Below are positions 18,577-27,462 of a DNA stretch of 64,000 nucleotides, in pieces. Source of the DNA: Planctomycetota bacterium. GTDB taxonomy: Bacteria; Planctomycetota; Phycisphaerae; UBA1845. Under the pieces are notes generated by a model, which saw nothing but the letters and a program-made list of their open reading frames with translations, made no database searches and was not told the DNA's origin. The DNA is taken from assembly GCA_024278775.1 (NCBI GenBank), contig JAJRSP010000132.1:3060-67059 (forward strand), read 5' to 3'. The position numbers were made by a program, and so were the translations under genes. The first letter of the stretch is position 1, and each line of letters begins with the position of its first letter.

Positions 18577-19830
18577 ATGCACCTCACAACACTCCTACTC
18601 CTTCTGCCTCTGATGCTGCAGCCGACCAAAGGCCCGCTGGACGACGTGGCCGATCAGGTCGTCCAACAGATCAACGAGCAAAATCCCCATATCGCCCGCG
18701 CCTACCACAAGAGTCTCCTGAAACAGGTTCCGGAAAGCCGACTCGTGGGATTGTACAAGGATTTTTTCACGAAGCATGGCCGCATCGTCAGCGTGACGCC
18801 TCAAAAGCGAACGACGCCGGAGTCCGGCAACTTCACGCTCGCCTTTGAGAAGGGTGTCGAGATGCCCATGACGCTCACGATCAACAAGCGAACACCGCCA
18901 CAGATCATCGGCATCTGGTTCGGCCCTCCGGAGGCGTCATTCCAGGATATCAAGTCGATCATAAAGGATATTGGGAAACTGCCCGGCAAGGTGAATTTTC
19001 AGGTGGCCCGCATGGGTGACGACATCGAAGTGGTTCACGCGCTGCACGCGGATTCAGTGCTGGCCATCGGTTCGACATTCAAGCTCTATCTGTTGGGCAC
19101 GATCGTCGAACAGGGACGACCCTGGGATGATGTCATCAAACTGACAACCAACTGCCGATCGCTGCCGTCCGGTGTGCTGCAAAACTGGCCCGAGGGCTCA
19201 CCCGTGACGGTACATACACTCGCCTCGGAGATGATTTCGATTAGCGACAACACGGCGACAGATCACCTGCTGCACTATCTGGGTCGCAAGACCGTCGAAT
19301 CACAGCTTTCGGTCATGGGCCACACGAACCCGGAGCGATCCTGGCCGATACTCTCGACGATGGAGATGTTCAAGCTCAAGAGTGACACCAAGCTGCTCAG
19401 CAAGTACCTTAGCGCCGATGTATCCGCTCGCCGACGCATGCTCCACGGATCCATCAAAAAGATGCTGCGGGTCGAGGTCGATCCATTCCCGGATGGTACC
19501 CCCATCGCCATCGACAGTGTGGAGTGGTTTGCCTCGGCCGCTGATCTGTGCCGGGCGATGGATTGGTTCCGCCGAAAAAATGACAAAACGGCGCTCGACA
19601 TTCTGAGCATCAATCCCGGCGTGATGGCGATGAACAACGAGTTCGATTACATCGGGTATAAGGGCGGCTCGGAGCCGGGCGTGCTGAACTTCACGTGGCT
19701 GCTCCAAACCAAAAAGGGTACGCACTTCGCCGTCTCTATGGCGTGGAACAATCCCGCGGAAGAAGGCGTCGACCTGGAAACATACCTGGGCCTGGCCCAG
19801 GCCACCCTGCGGCTGCTTGCCGGACAATAA
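18577..19830 (+). CDS. Exported class A beta-lactamase-fold serine hydrolase with N-terminal extra domain
   Basis: A protein of 417 residues. The start ATG 18577 follows CCGGAGAACGCC (good ribosome site) and gives a short signal peptide. Residues 20-125 form a small domain of the NTF2-like/DUF3887 sort, ending in IIGIWFGPPEAS. Residues 130-417 carry the penicillin-recognising motifs in order: S166-T-F-K169 (SxxK), S223-D-N225 (SDN) and KGG near 370 in place of KTG. The family includes true beta-lactamases and D,D-peptidases. No clear omega-loop ExxLN glutamate is visible to me, so antibiotic hydrolysis is not implied; a peptidoglycan or ester role is as likely. Confidence 0.85.
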   Translation: MHLTTLLLLLPLMLQPTKGPLDDVADQVVQQINEQNPHIARAYHKSLLKQVPESRLVGLYKDFFTKHGRIVSVTPQKRTTPESGNFTLAFEKGVEMPMTLTINKRTPPQIIGIWFGPPEASFQDIKSIIKDIGKLPGKVNFQVARMGDDIEVVHALHADSVLAIGSTFKLYLLGTIVEQGRPWDDVIKLTTNCRSLPSGVLQNWPEGSPVTVHTLASEMISISDNTATDHLLHYLGRKTVESQLSVMGHTNPERSWPILSTMEMFKLKSDTKLLSKYLSADVSARRRMLHGSIKKMLRVEVDPFPDGTPIAIDSVEWFASAADLCRAMDWFRRKNDKTALDILSINPGVMAMNNEFDYIGYKGGSEPGVLNFTWLLQTKKGTHFAVSMAWNNPAEEGVDLETYLGLAQATLRLLAGQ

Positions 19831-19912
19831 TCGCAAATGCCATTAGATGACACCCGCATATCCTGATCGCAAGAAAGCCCGAAGGAATCGTTAACGCGCG
19901 GTGGGGCCGTGG

Positions 19913-21043
19913 CTATCTGCGGGAGGCTTCCCCGAAGGCATAGATGCGTATGCGCCAGGGTCCGAACTGGTCACTCACGAAGATAATGTACCGCGCGTCG
20001 AAGCCCGAAGGAATCCTATCCGCAAGCAGCGGCACCGCCGACGCATCCACTGCAATACCGGCCGGCATCGTCAAGCAACCGGGCGCACTACCGGGTCCGC
20101 CAAAGAGCATCAACGACTGCCCGCTTTCATCGAACATCTGCACACGCTGAAACGCCGCATCCACCACGTATAGGATTCCGTCCGATGCCACGGCCAGGTG
20201 CTTGGGCCGCGCCAAACACCCGGCACGATCTCCCGGATGACCGATCGAGCCCAGCCACTCCCCTCGCTCGGAAAAGTGGCTGATCCGAGCATGCAATACG
20301 TCTGACACCCACACCCCTCCGTGCGGATCCATCGCGAGGCCCGACGGCAGCCCTGAAGAAGATTCAGTATCGCGCGACCCCAAGGTACGTACGACGTGCC
20401 CCTGCGACGGGTCGATCACGAGTACCCGGCGCGAGGCACGATCCGCAACGTACAAACGGCCTTCGTAGCAGGCCACGGCAACCGGCTCGAACGGGGAGTC
20501 ACCGGGCGGTCGGAGCGCTCGGAGCGCTTCATTGGCACGAGAGAACGCGATGATTTCCCCACGACCGATGTCGGCCACATATCGTGTGCCGGCGTCATCG
20601 AGGGCAATCGCGACCGGTCGGCTCAGGCGACCGAGACCGGAATCTCCAAGGGCGGCATACTGCCCGGACGCCAGATCAAAGACGTGAACGATGCGCTGCT
20701 TCGTGTCGCATACCAACAGCTCGCCGTCGGCGAAAGCCAACCCAAACGGCTTGCTGATGAGGCCGCCGGTCGCCTCGCGCGGTCCAAACAAAAAATGTTC
20801 TAACGCGCTCGGCTGCTTGGAGGAAAAATGGAGATCACTGATATCGGCAAGGTAAGCAATCCGAGGCGTGGAAGGTGCGGCCGGATAGAACACGGCAGAG
20901 CGTGAGGCATCCGTGTTTCGCGACGAACTGGCACACCCTCCGAACAGCCACCCCGCGACCACACCCAATAACGCAAGAAACAACCGCCGCCCGGTCCTGT
21001 GTGAATGCCTGCCCGGCGCTACTTGCGGTGACACGTAAGGCAT
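19913..21043 (-). CDS. NHL-repeat beta-propeller lipoprotein (copy 2)
   Basis: A protein of 376 residues with a lipoprotein signal (RRLFLALLGVVAGWLFGGC) and about five to six NHL/six-bladed propeller repeats, seen as LYVADRASRRVLVID, VWVSDVLHARISHFSERGEW and LYVVDAAFQRVQMFDESG. It is the last gene of the cytochrome run and overlaps the tetrahaem gene by 25 bp. A paralogue lies at 24307-25374 in the same operon. Such NHL proteins accompany porin-cytochrome clusters in metal-reducing bacteria, where a scaffold role is suspected. The start ATG 21043 is accepted; a GTG at 21034 is possible. Confidence 0.85.
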   Translation of the reverse strand: MPYVSPQVAPGRHSHRTGRRLFLALLGVVAGWLFGGCASSSRNTDASRSAVFYPAAPSTPRIAYLADISDLHFSSKQPSALEHFLFGPREATGGLISKPFGLAFADGELLVCDTKQRIVHVFDLASGQYAALGDSGLGRLSRPVAIALDDAGTRYVADIGRGEIIAFSRANEALRALRPPGDSPFEPVAVACYEGRLYVADRASRRVLVIDPSQGHVVRTLGSRDTESSSGLPSGLAMDPHGGVWVSDVLHARISHFSERGEWLGSIGHPGDRAGCLARPKHLAVASDGILYVVDAAFQRVQMFDESGQSLMLFGGPGSAPGCLTMPAGIAVDASAVPLLADRIPSGFDARYIIFVSDQFGPWRIRIYAFGEASRR

Positions 21044-21630
21044 AGCGCGCTTCGCACGTTGGATTTCACCAGGAATTTGGGCACGCCGTATTGACCATGA
21101 ACATCATGGCAGGAGACGCACTCGACGCGCCCCTCGCGCAGCGTGACCGCACCACCGGCCTCCACAAGAGACTTCATCCGAAAGTTTCGATCAAAATCGG
21201 GATAGGCCACGCCCACGGGGTGATCGCCGCTCAGGTCATAGTCACGACCTACAACCGGTATGGCATCCGCCACACCGGCAGCGTCAACGTCACCATCCAG
21301 GCCGCCGAACGCATCCATGGCAGAACTTCCATCGTGACAACTGAGGCAGACCATGGTGACCGAACCGGGCACGCCAAGGCTACCACTGTAGAGCGTGTAT
21401 CGGCGCGTCGAATCGGGACTCTTGTCCCAAAGAGCCCCTTGAGAATCTTCCGGCGCGCTTTTCGGAGCATGACAAGGCATGCATCGCTGGTCGTCACTTA
21501 CGCCCAAGCGTACGAAGTCATGCTTCGAGCCGGCGAGTCCGAGCTCACGGTCGTCGTCGGCCATTCCTACGGCACCCACGAGAACGATACCACCGAGTAT
21601 CGCAAACCGCCACGAAATTGAGGACAACAT
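21019..21630 (-). CDS. Tetrahaem c-type cytochrome (periplasmic)
   Basis: A protein of 203 residues with a signal peptide (WRFAILGGIVLVGAVGMA) and four CXXCH haem sites: CMPCH, CLSCH, CVSCH and CLTCH. It has the doubled-CXXCH style C-terminus with CHDVHGQYG. The N-terminal half is paralogous to the dodecahaem protein encoded upstream (HAP...LW, YxxYSGSL, CLSCHDG, SGDHPVG). It probably relays electrons in the periplasm. The ATG 21630 has AAGGGA in front of it. It overlaps the downstream NHL gene by 25 bp. Confidence 0.9.
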   Translation of the reverse strand: MLSSISWRFAILGGIVLVGAVGMADDDRELGLAGSKHDFVRLGVSDDQRCMPCHAPKSAPEDSQGALWDKSPDSTRRYTLYSGSLGVPGSVTMVCLSCHDGSSAMDAFGGLDGDVDAAGVADAIPVVGRDYDLSGDHPVGVAYPDFDRNFRMKSLVEAGGAVTLREGRVECVSCHDVHGQYGVPKFLVKSNVRSALCLTCHRK

Positions 21631-21713
21631 GAGATCCCTTTCGATTAGCCCGCCTCGTCATCAACCGCAGTTCATCGTACTGCTCCGGCACCTACAGCGG
21701 CACCCCCCTAACA

Positions 21714-22547
21714 CTACTTCGGAGGAAGCGCCGGGGTGGTACCAACCGGCACGGGTTGAATTCGATCGTAAGTCCTCGCCACATGACACGCCGGGCCGCA
21801 ATAGCCACCCGTCTTCGTGGGCAGGTACTTCAACGGCAGCTTCCACTTCTTGAACATAATCCCCTCCCGCACAAGCCTTGCCTGCTCGCTCACGTGGGGC
21901 TTGTGACACGTTCGGCAGTTTCGCCCCTTGGCATCCGCCCCCACATGAACGTGGTGTAGGTTGACCGTACCGTTTCGAAACGCTGTCGCCTCGTCGGTGT
22001 CTTTCTCAGTGACCATTTCCGGGTCGTTACACTGGAAACAAAGCTCGAACTGCGATTCGTCGAAGCGCCCGTAGCGTCGTTCCCGATATGATTCCAAGAG
22101 CAACGCGGGCTGCATCGTAGCGTGCGGGTCATGGCAACTGAGACATTCCCCCTCGGCCACCGGAAAATGGCGTGACAACATGGTGTCGGTGTCCTCCAGC
22201 GCATCACCCAGTTCCTCATGGCAGTCGAGACAAAGCGCTCCCCCCTCTGCCACGAGCGCAAAGGTATGCTTATCGCCATCCGCTACCTCGTGACAGGTGT
22301 CGCAGCCCCCCTGAGACACCGCAGCATGCACGACCTTCTTCGCCGCAAGCTTGGCATGACAACCCGAGGTCATGCAATCCAGTTTCACCCATCGGGCACG
22401 GTCCGGCACCTTCGGGGTCTCGGACGCAGGCGGCTGTGCCGCCACGGCCACACGCGCAACCACCATTGTGACGAAGAAGGAAAAGAGGCCGCGACACCTC
22501 GTGTGGCGAGGCCATGTGACACGTCGGATCAATATGGTCATGTTCAT
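21714..22547 (-). CDS. Multihaem c-type cytochrome (six likely haems plus one degenerate site)
   Basis: A protein of 277 residues with a signal peptide (LFSFFVTMVVARVAVA). The haem-type motifs in order are CMTSGCH (CX4CH), CDTCH, CLDCH, CLSCH, CFQCN (degenerate, His replaced by Asn), CRTCH and CGPACH (CX3CH). Several are followed by DPH or KPH as in doubled-CXXCH cytochromes. The odd spacings resemble those seen in some deltaproteobacterial and planctomycete multihaem proteins. It is part of a co-directional run of cytochromes, NHL proteins and an outer-membrane barrel. The start is uncertain between ATG 22547 and GTG 22577. Confidence 0.88.
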   Translation of the reverse strand: MNMTILIRRVTWPRHTRCRGLFSFFVTMVVARVAVAAQPPASETPKVPDRARWVKLDCMTSGCHAKLAAKKVVHAAVSQGGCDTCHEVADGDKHTFALVAEGGALCLDCHEELGDALEDTDTMLSRHFPVAEGECLSCHDPHATMQPALLLESYRERRYGRFDESQFELCFQCNDPEMVTEKDTDEATAFRNGTVNLHHVHVGADAKGRNCRTCHKPHVSEQARLVREGIMFKKWKLPLKYLPTKTGGYCGPACHVARTYDRIQPVPVGTTPALPPK

Positions 22548-22582
22548 ATCAGTAGGGTCTTTGGATACCGCACGCACTCACA

Positions 22583-24310
22583 CTATGGGGAGTACGGAAA
22601 CCGTACATGGGTCATATTGTGGCAGGTCAACGTGCAATTGCCACTCCGGCGACCCGTATCCTCATACACAATACCACTCGCGGCACCGGATTCTACCGGT
22701 CTCACGATAGATAGATCAAAATTGATAAGGTTCGAGTGATCGCTACCGGAACTTTGTAGCCGACTCACACCGTGAGCATCGTGACACGCCGAACACGGAG
22801 CCTGCCGATCGACGATGTGCTGCTTGTGCCGCGAAAAACTTTCATTTCCTAGGATGCTGTTGCGGTCGTGACAGGAATAACACAGCGCATACGCATTGGC
22901 ACTTTCCACCGTAAAATCTCGTGTCTCGTAGTTGAGCTTGAGCAGCGGTTTGAAGATCGAGCCGTGCGGCCCATTGGGCCCGCCCCCACCATTCTGTCTC
23001 GCATTGTCACTGTTGTGGCAGTCGACGCAGGTGATTCGGCTCCCCACGCGCAACGGCGACAGCAAACTCACCACATCCGAGTTGCGCCGCGGCCCGATGA
23101 CCGGGTGGAACGACGGATTCGATGTCTGAAACTCGGCCCGCGCGTTCGTCTGAAAGACCTGCCGCTGAATGCGGCTCCGCCGCCGCGTGGCGTTGTCACT
23201 GTGGCACTTGAAGCAGACCTCATACAATAACGCCGACGTATCCACCGGCAGCCCACTGGCATTCACGCCGGAGACGAACAAGTTTTGCAGTGGAACGATC
23301 GACCCGCGCGTGCCGCGATTCGTCGTCGCGAGATCGGGCCGCACGGCATGGGGATTGTGACAATCGACGCACTCCACGTGCCGCCGCATCGTTAGTGAAT
23401 CTTCGGCCGCGTCATGCACCTCGGCCCGTAAGAAAACCTCGTGCGCCGACCGCTTGCGGATGTCCGCCAGGATATTTGTCTTGGCCACCGATCCATCGTG
23501 ACAGTTAAGACAATTCATCTCTTCCTGCCGAAAACGCAACAGCCGCTCTCGCTCGGAGGCCCCATGTATTTTGTGGCAATTCAGACAGGCGTTCTCCGCG
23601 ACCGAAGAATAGTCCAGCCGCTCCCTCGGATCCACGGACCGACCGGCCACCCGCGCCCGGCTGCGAAAATGAGAACTCCCCTGCCAGCCATTCATCTCGT
23701 GACACGTGAGGCAGATAGCCGCGAACCGATCGGTAATACGCAAGAAGTTTCCCTCGGCGTTGTTGTGCGGATCGTGGCAGGTCGTGCAGTGCATCTCCCC
23801 GTGGCGACCAAGCGGTAGATCACGCGTAACCAACTCGGGCACACGAATCTGCGGGTCGCTCAAGGCCAGTGTCCGGTCATAGCGAAAGCCGATCGGGTGA
23901 TCGTCAGACAGATCCGTCGTGATATCGGTCGGTCCCGGCGGAATCGTGCGAGGCGTCGTCAACAACGGGTTGGTCACCGGCTGACTGAGCACGGCCCCGA
24001 GCGCAAGAATGCCATCGTGACAACTGAGACACATCTTGGACGGTCCGCTGGGCTGATCCACCCGTGCGTCCAACGTGCTACTTTGATAGACCCGGTAGTA
24101 CGCACGCGAGGAATGACGATTCCAAAGCGGTGTCTGCGGCGCGGCATTGTGTGGTGCGTGGCAAAAGATACACACCTCCGTCTCGTACACCGCACGAACC
24201 GGACCCGGACCAAACGCGGACAAGTCATGGGGGCTATTGAGCACGCTATCATCAGCCAGCGCCGAAAACGTACCCGCTCCCACAACGATGATGAAGACAA
24301 CCCGACTCAT
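22583..24310 (-). CDS. Large dodecahaem c-type cytochrome
   Basis: A protein of 575 residues with an N-terminal signal (FIIVVGAGTFSALA). I count eleven CXXCH sites (CIFCH, CLSCH, CTTCH, CLTCH, CLNCH twice, CVDCH twice, CFKCH, CYSCH, CSACH) and one CX3CH (CTLTCH), so up to twelve haems. Many motifs continue with DPHN, NPHA or DAHG as in the doubled-CXXCH/NrfE-like family. It is likely to be the main electron wire of the porin-cytochrome unit, crossing or facing the barrel encoded at 25375-27462. Its ATG overlaps the end of the NHL gene upstream (ATGA, 24307-24310). Confidence 0.92.
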   Translation of the reverse strand: MSRVVFIIVVGAGTFSALADDSVLNSPHDLSAFGPGPVRAVYETEVCIFCHAPHNAAPQTPLWNRHSSRAYYRVYQSSTLDARVDQPSGPSKMCLSCHDGILALGAVLSQPVTNPLLTTPRTIPPGPTDITTDLSDDHPIGFRYDRTLALSDPQIRVPELVTRDLPLGRHGEMHCTTCHDPHNNAEGNFLRITDRFAAICLTCHEMNGWQGSSHFRSRARVAGRSVDPRERLDYSSVAENACLNCHKIHGASERERLLRFRQEEMNCLNCHDGSVAKTNILADIRKRSAHEVFLRAEVHDAAEDSLTMRRHVECVDCHNPHAVRPDLATTNRGTRGSIVPLQNLFVSGVNASGLPVDTSALLYEVCFKCHSDNATRRRSRIQRQVFQTNARAEFQTSNPSFHPVIGPRRNSDVVSLLSPLRVGSRITCVDCHNSDNARQNGGGGPNGPHGSIFKPLLKLNYETRDFTVESANAYALCYSCHDRNSILGNESFSRHKQHIVDRQAPCSACHDAHGVSRLQSSGSDHSNLINFDLSIVRPVESGAASGIVYEDTGRRSGNCTLTCHNMTHVRFPYSP

Positions 24311-25374
24311 CCTTCACTCCGACCCAAGTACTGAAACACCTGAAGCCTGCGGTTGTAGGCGTCGGCCACCCAGATACGGTCACGGTAGTCTATCGCCAGG
24401 CCGGCCGGTATGGCGAACTGTCCCGGTTTCGAACCTTCCTCGCCAAAGGCCATCAACAACCTTCCGTCGGAATCAAAAATCTGCACGTTCTCAAATTGGG
24501 CATCGACCACGTACAGGTGTCCGCTCTGGTCCACGCCCACACCTTTGGGCAGCGAGAAATCACCGGCCGCGTCGCCCTTTTTTCCGACACTGCCGCGGAA
24601 TGTCCCGTCAAAATCAAACCGCTGCACTCTAAAGTTGAGCGTATCACTGACCACCACACCCAACAACCCATCGCAGGCCACGTGGGTCGGATAATTCAAC
24701 TGGCCGTCGCCGGTGCCGCGCATCCCAAACGAGGACAGTCGCTTCCCCCGGGCGTCAAAGATCACGCCTTCGTGCCGTCCCGTATCCACCACGTAAAGCC
24801 GTTGACTCTTCGGACAGTACGCGATACCTCCCGGTCGTTCGAGATCAGCATTCAATGCCCGGCGGTAGGTTCCATCACGCGCGAACTCAAACACATCACC
24901 CAGTTTGGCATCCGTCACAAATACGCCGTCAGGTGAAAGCGTCACACCCACCGGACTCTGCAACGACACCTCACCGACGCGACGGACTACACGGTGCGTT
25001 CGTCGAACCAAATCCATCACATGCAATGCCGCGGCTCCCGTATCCGCCACATACACCATATCATCCCTACTCACTGCGACGGCTTGAGGCGTCACAAGCC
25101 GGGCCGGACGCGGATCCTTCAGGCGAAAAGCCTCTTCAAACACCTGCCAACCGGATCGCGCAGGCTTCAAGCCCGCACCACCGGTAATCTCCCCGACATA
25201 CCGGATACGAGGCGCGTCAGGCGGCAGAGGCCAGACAGGCGGCGTCCGTAGCTGGGGGAACAAATCTCCGGCCGGTCGGGCGCAACCCCCGACCCCCACC
25301 AGCAACAGCCCAGCGCAACAGCCCCCCCAAAAGAACCGCCGTTCCATAGGCCTACGGTGTGTGTGAACTAGCAC
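24307..25374 (-). CDS. NHL-repeat beta-propeller lipoprotein (copy 1)
   Basis: A protein of up to 355 residues: lipobox VGVGGC, a short Pro-rich stretch, then six NHL-type blades (MVYVADTGAAALHVMD, RLYVVDTGRHEGVIFD, VVVSDTLNFRVQRFD, LYVVDAQFENVQIFD, IWVADAYNRRLQVFQ). The GTG at 25374 directly follows the porin stop and has GGGGGAAC in front; ATG 25347 would give a more classical short lipoprotein leader and is the alternative. It lies between the barrel and the dodecahaem cytochrome, which suggests a structural role in that complex. It is a paralogue of the copy at 19913-21043. Confidence 0.86.
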   Translation of the reverse strand: MLVHTHRRPMERRFFWGGCCAGLLLVGVGGCARPAGDLFPQLRTPPVWPLPPDAPRIRYVGEITGGAGLKPARSGWQVFEEAFRLKDPRPARLVTPQAVAVSRDDMVYVADTGAAALHVMDLVRRTHRVVRRVGEVSLQSPVGVTLSPDGVFVTDAKLGDVFEFARDGTYRRALNADLERPGGIAYCPKSQRLYVVDTGRHEGVIFDARGKRLSSFGMRGTGDGQLNYPTHVACDGLLGVVVSDTLNFRVQRFDFDGTFRGSVGKKGDAAGDFSLPKGVGVDQSGHLYVVDAQFENVQIFDSDGRLLMAFGEEGSKPGQFAIPAGLAIDYRDRIWVADAYNRRLQVFQYLGRSEG

Positions 25375-27462
25375 TTAATGTTCCCCCAGCACATCGTCCA
25401 ACTCCCACCGCAGATTAACCCAGGCGGCCGCCCCATCTTCCTTCGACCCGGCGATGCGCAGCAAGTCATACTCCAAGGAAAACTCTACACTCATTCTGCC
25501 GTAGCGATAGGCCAGCGTACTTTCCAGATCGAGCGCATTGGTCGTACCGCGGACGGAGTCGTCCTCCCACCGGTACGTCGACGTGAGGGTCGTGGTCCAA
25601 TCACGATCCAAGCGTAACTCATACACCGCGCTCAGATTCACCTCAGACACCTCACGCTCGTCAAATCCGCCATCAAAAAGATATTGCGAGAAGCGTCCTC
25701 GAAAATCGAGGACTTTCTCCTGTGTACGGATTGCATTCCACTGGCCCGACAGATGGAACCCATCGTAGGGATCGACCGAATCATCGTAGATTTCGTACTC
25801 TGCCGTGGTCGACCAACGCGGCCGCGTGTAGGTCACACCGAGGCGATGATGGTCGGTTCGATCGGCATATATGGCATACCCCACAGAGCGATTCACATCT
25901 TGGTTGCGATAGCTGAGTCGGTAGTAGGGGGTCCACCCGGACTCAAAGTCCTGCTGCACACTAAAGTCGATTCGAGTCGTATCAATCTGACCGCTTCGCC
26001 TCGTACGGTAACGATAATCCACCATCACCGTTTGGCCGTTCACAATCCGACCCGAAAGAACACGAGTGAGGACCGTGCGATCGCGCAGCGTGCTCAGCAT
26101 GTAATCGCTACCGATACGGTACACGATACGCCCCGTCACGTCGGTGACCAGCACCGAGGCTAACACGGCGAGAGGTCGAACAAGATATACCGGCAGCGGA
26201 TCTCGGAACGTCGCGGACTCATTCAACACGACCCGCGTGCCGTTATTGCCCCGCGTGCGTTCGGAATCACCCGCAAGCCGTAGCTCAGCCGACACACGAC
26301 CGTAGGGATTGCGACGCGTATAGCGCCACGCCACCGAGGCCCCCACTTGCGTCGTTTCGACATCGTCGTCCGTTCGCTCTTCAAGCCCAAAAACGTCAAC
26401 CGTGGTCGTCAGGTTTTTCAGAAAACGGTGCGTGAGCTGAAAGTCGCCGCGATGCTGATCCACGCTGATGCCATCGAGTCGCTCACGGGTGAACTGGTAC
26501 GCATAGCTGGTCGACAGCGTATCGGAATGCGCGATAATCACCTGCGGACCCACCTCGATGATATCCCGAGCCAAATCGCCCGACTCCTCCTGAACACGAG
26601 CCACCATTACAAAGCGGTGCTGATGGCGATCGCCAAATGCTCGCTCGTAGTCGAGCTTGAGCAGATCGCGCCGGGTATCAAACTCGAACTGATTCCCTTG
26701 GAACTCCTGCTGCCTACGGCTATGTTCATAATCGAGCTTGAGCTTCTCATCGGAACCTATTGTCCAATCCAACGTGTATCGAAAAAAGTCTTCGATGACT
26801 CTTTCATCATCACGCTGGCGACGATTTCCGAACCGATCTGTATCAAAATGATCGAAGCTGAACTCCATCAACGCGCGGTCCCCCTTGTGGACCCACGCGG
26901 TCCCGTAGGCGGTTCGCCGCTGACGCAAAGTCGGTAAAAAAAGCCGCCCGATACGGTCTTCTCCACGCTGACCATAGACCGTTCCGGAAATGCGCTTGGT
27001 CTTGAACAAATCCGCCCGCAGGTCAAACTCCGCCAGATACCCGCTCGTACGATCGGAATCAGTCCGACCCGCCCGTCGCTCGCGGAAGAAACTACGGGAA
27101 TAACCAAGCCCCACTTTCCCATACACGTCCACGAAATATGGATGCACGATGTCGGCATGAAACCGCAACGTGAGCGTGGTGCGATTGAGCGAACTTTGGT
27201 TCGTTTGTCTGGCGTTCGGCTTCCCTCTGCCATCCTTGGATCGAACTCGATACCGCTCGACCGTCCCCTCATACTCCCACTCCGCATCAAGGCGATGCAG
27301 GTGAAGCAAGCCCGGCTCGATCCGTTGCGGCTCCCGCGTACGTGACTGGGCAACAACCGGACCGGCGGTGAAAACCATCACCCCACACGCCGCCGCGATC
27401 CACACGCCGGCATACGCCGGCGGGCGAGGTATCAATCTTCTCAACGGTTGCATGTCCATCAA
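25375..27462 (-). CDS. Outer-membrane beta-barrel, probable porin of a porin-cytochrome conduit
   Basis: A protein of 695 residues with a signal peptide ending near VVAQS. After it come some 20 or more alternating amphipathic strands rich in Tyr, Arg and Asp (RLSYRNQDVNRSVGYAIY, TAEYEIYDDSVD, LSAVYELRLDRDWTTTL, SVEFSLEYDLLRI) with a C-terminal strand. Size and style match MtrB/OmbB-type barrels that sheathe multihaem cytochromes, although MtrB's N-terminal CXXC is not seen. It is translationally coupled to the pentahaem lipoprotein upstream (ATGA, 27459-27462) and to an NHL lipoprotein downstream. The barrel call is firm; the conduit role is inferred from context. Confidence 0.82.
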   Translation of the reverse strand: MMDMQPLRRLIPRPPAYAGVWIAAACGVMVFTAGPVVAQSRTREPQRIEPGLLHLHRLDAEWEYEGTVERYRVRSKDGRGKPNARQTNQSSLNRTTLTLRFHADIVHPYFVDVYGKVGLGYSRSFFRERRAGRTDSDRTSGYLAEFDLRADLFKTKRISGTVYGQRGEDRIGRLFLPTLRQRRTAYGTAWVHKGDRALMEFSFDHFDTDRFGNRRQRDDERVIEDFFRYTLDWTIGSDEKLKLDYEHSRRQQEFQGNQFEFDTRRDLLKLDYERAFGDRHQHRFVMVARVQEESGDLARDIIEVGPQVIIAHSDTLSTSYAYQFTRERLDGISVDQHRGDFQLTHRFLKNLTTTVDVFGLEERTDDDVETTQVGASVAWRYTRRNPYGRVSAELRLAGDSERTRGNNGTRVVLNESATFRDPLPVYLVRPLAVLASVLVTDVTGRIVYRIGSDYMLSTLRDRTVLTRVLSGRIVNGQTVMVDYRYRTRRSGQIDTTRIDFSVQQDFESGWTPYYRLSYRNQDVNRSVGYAIYADRTDHHRLGVTYTRPRWSTTAEYEIYDDSVDPYDGFHLSGQWNAIRTQEKVLDFRGRFSQYLFDGGFDEREVSEVNLSAVYELRLDRDWTTTLTSTYRWEDDSVRGTTNALDLESTLAYRYGRMSVEFSLEYDLLRIAGSKEDGAAAWVNLRWELDDVLGEH

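Noticed and set aside
18252..18848. Plus-strand frame of 198 codons crossing the start of the beta-lactamase-like gene
   Set aside because: It overlaps 270 bp of a clearly coding gene in another phase and has no signal or domain.
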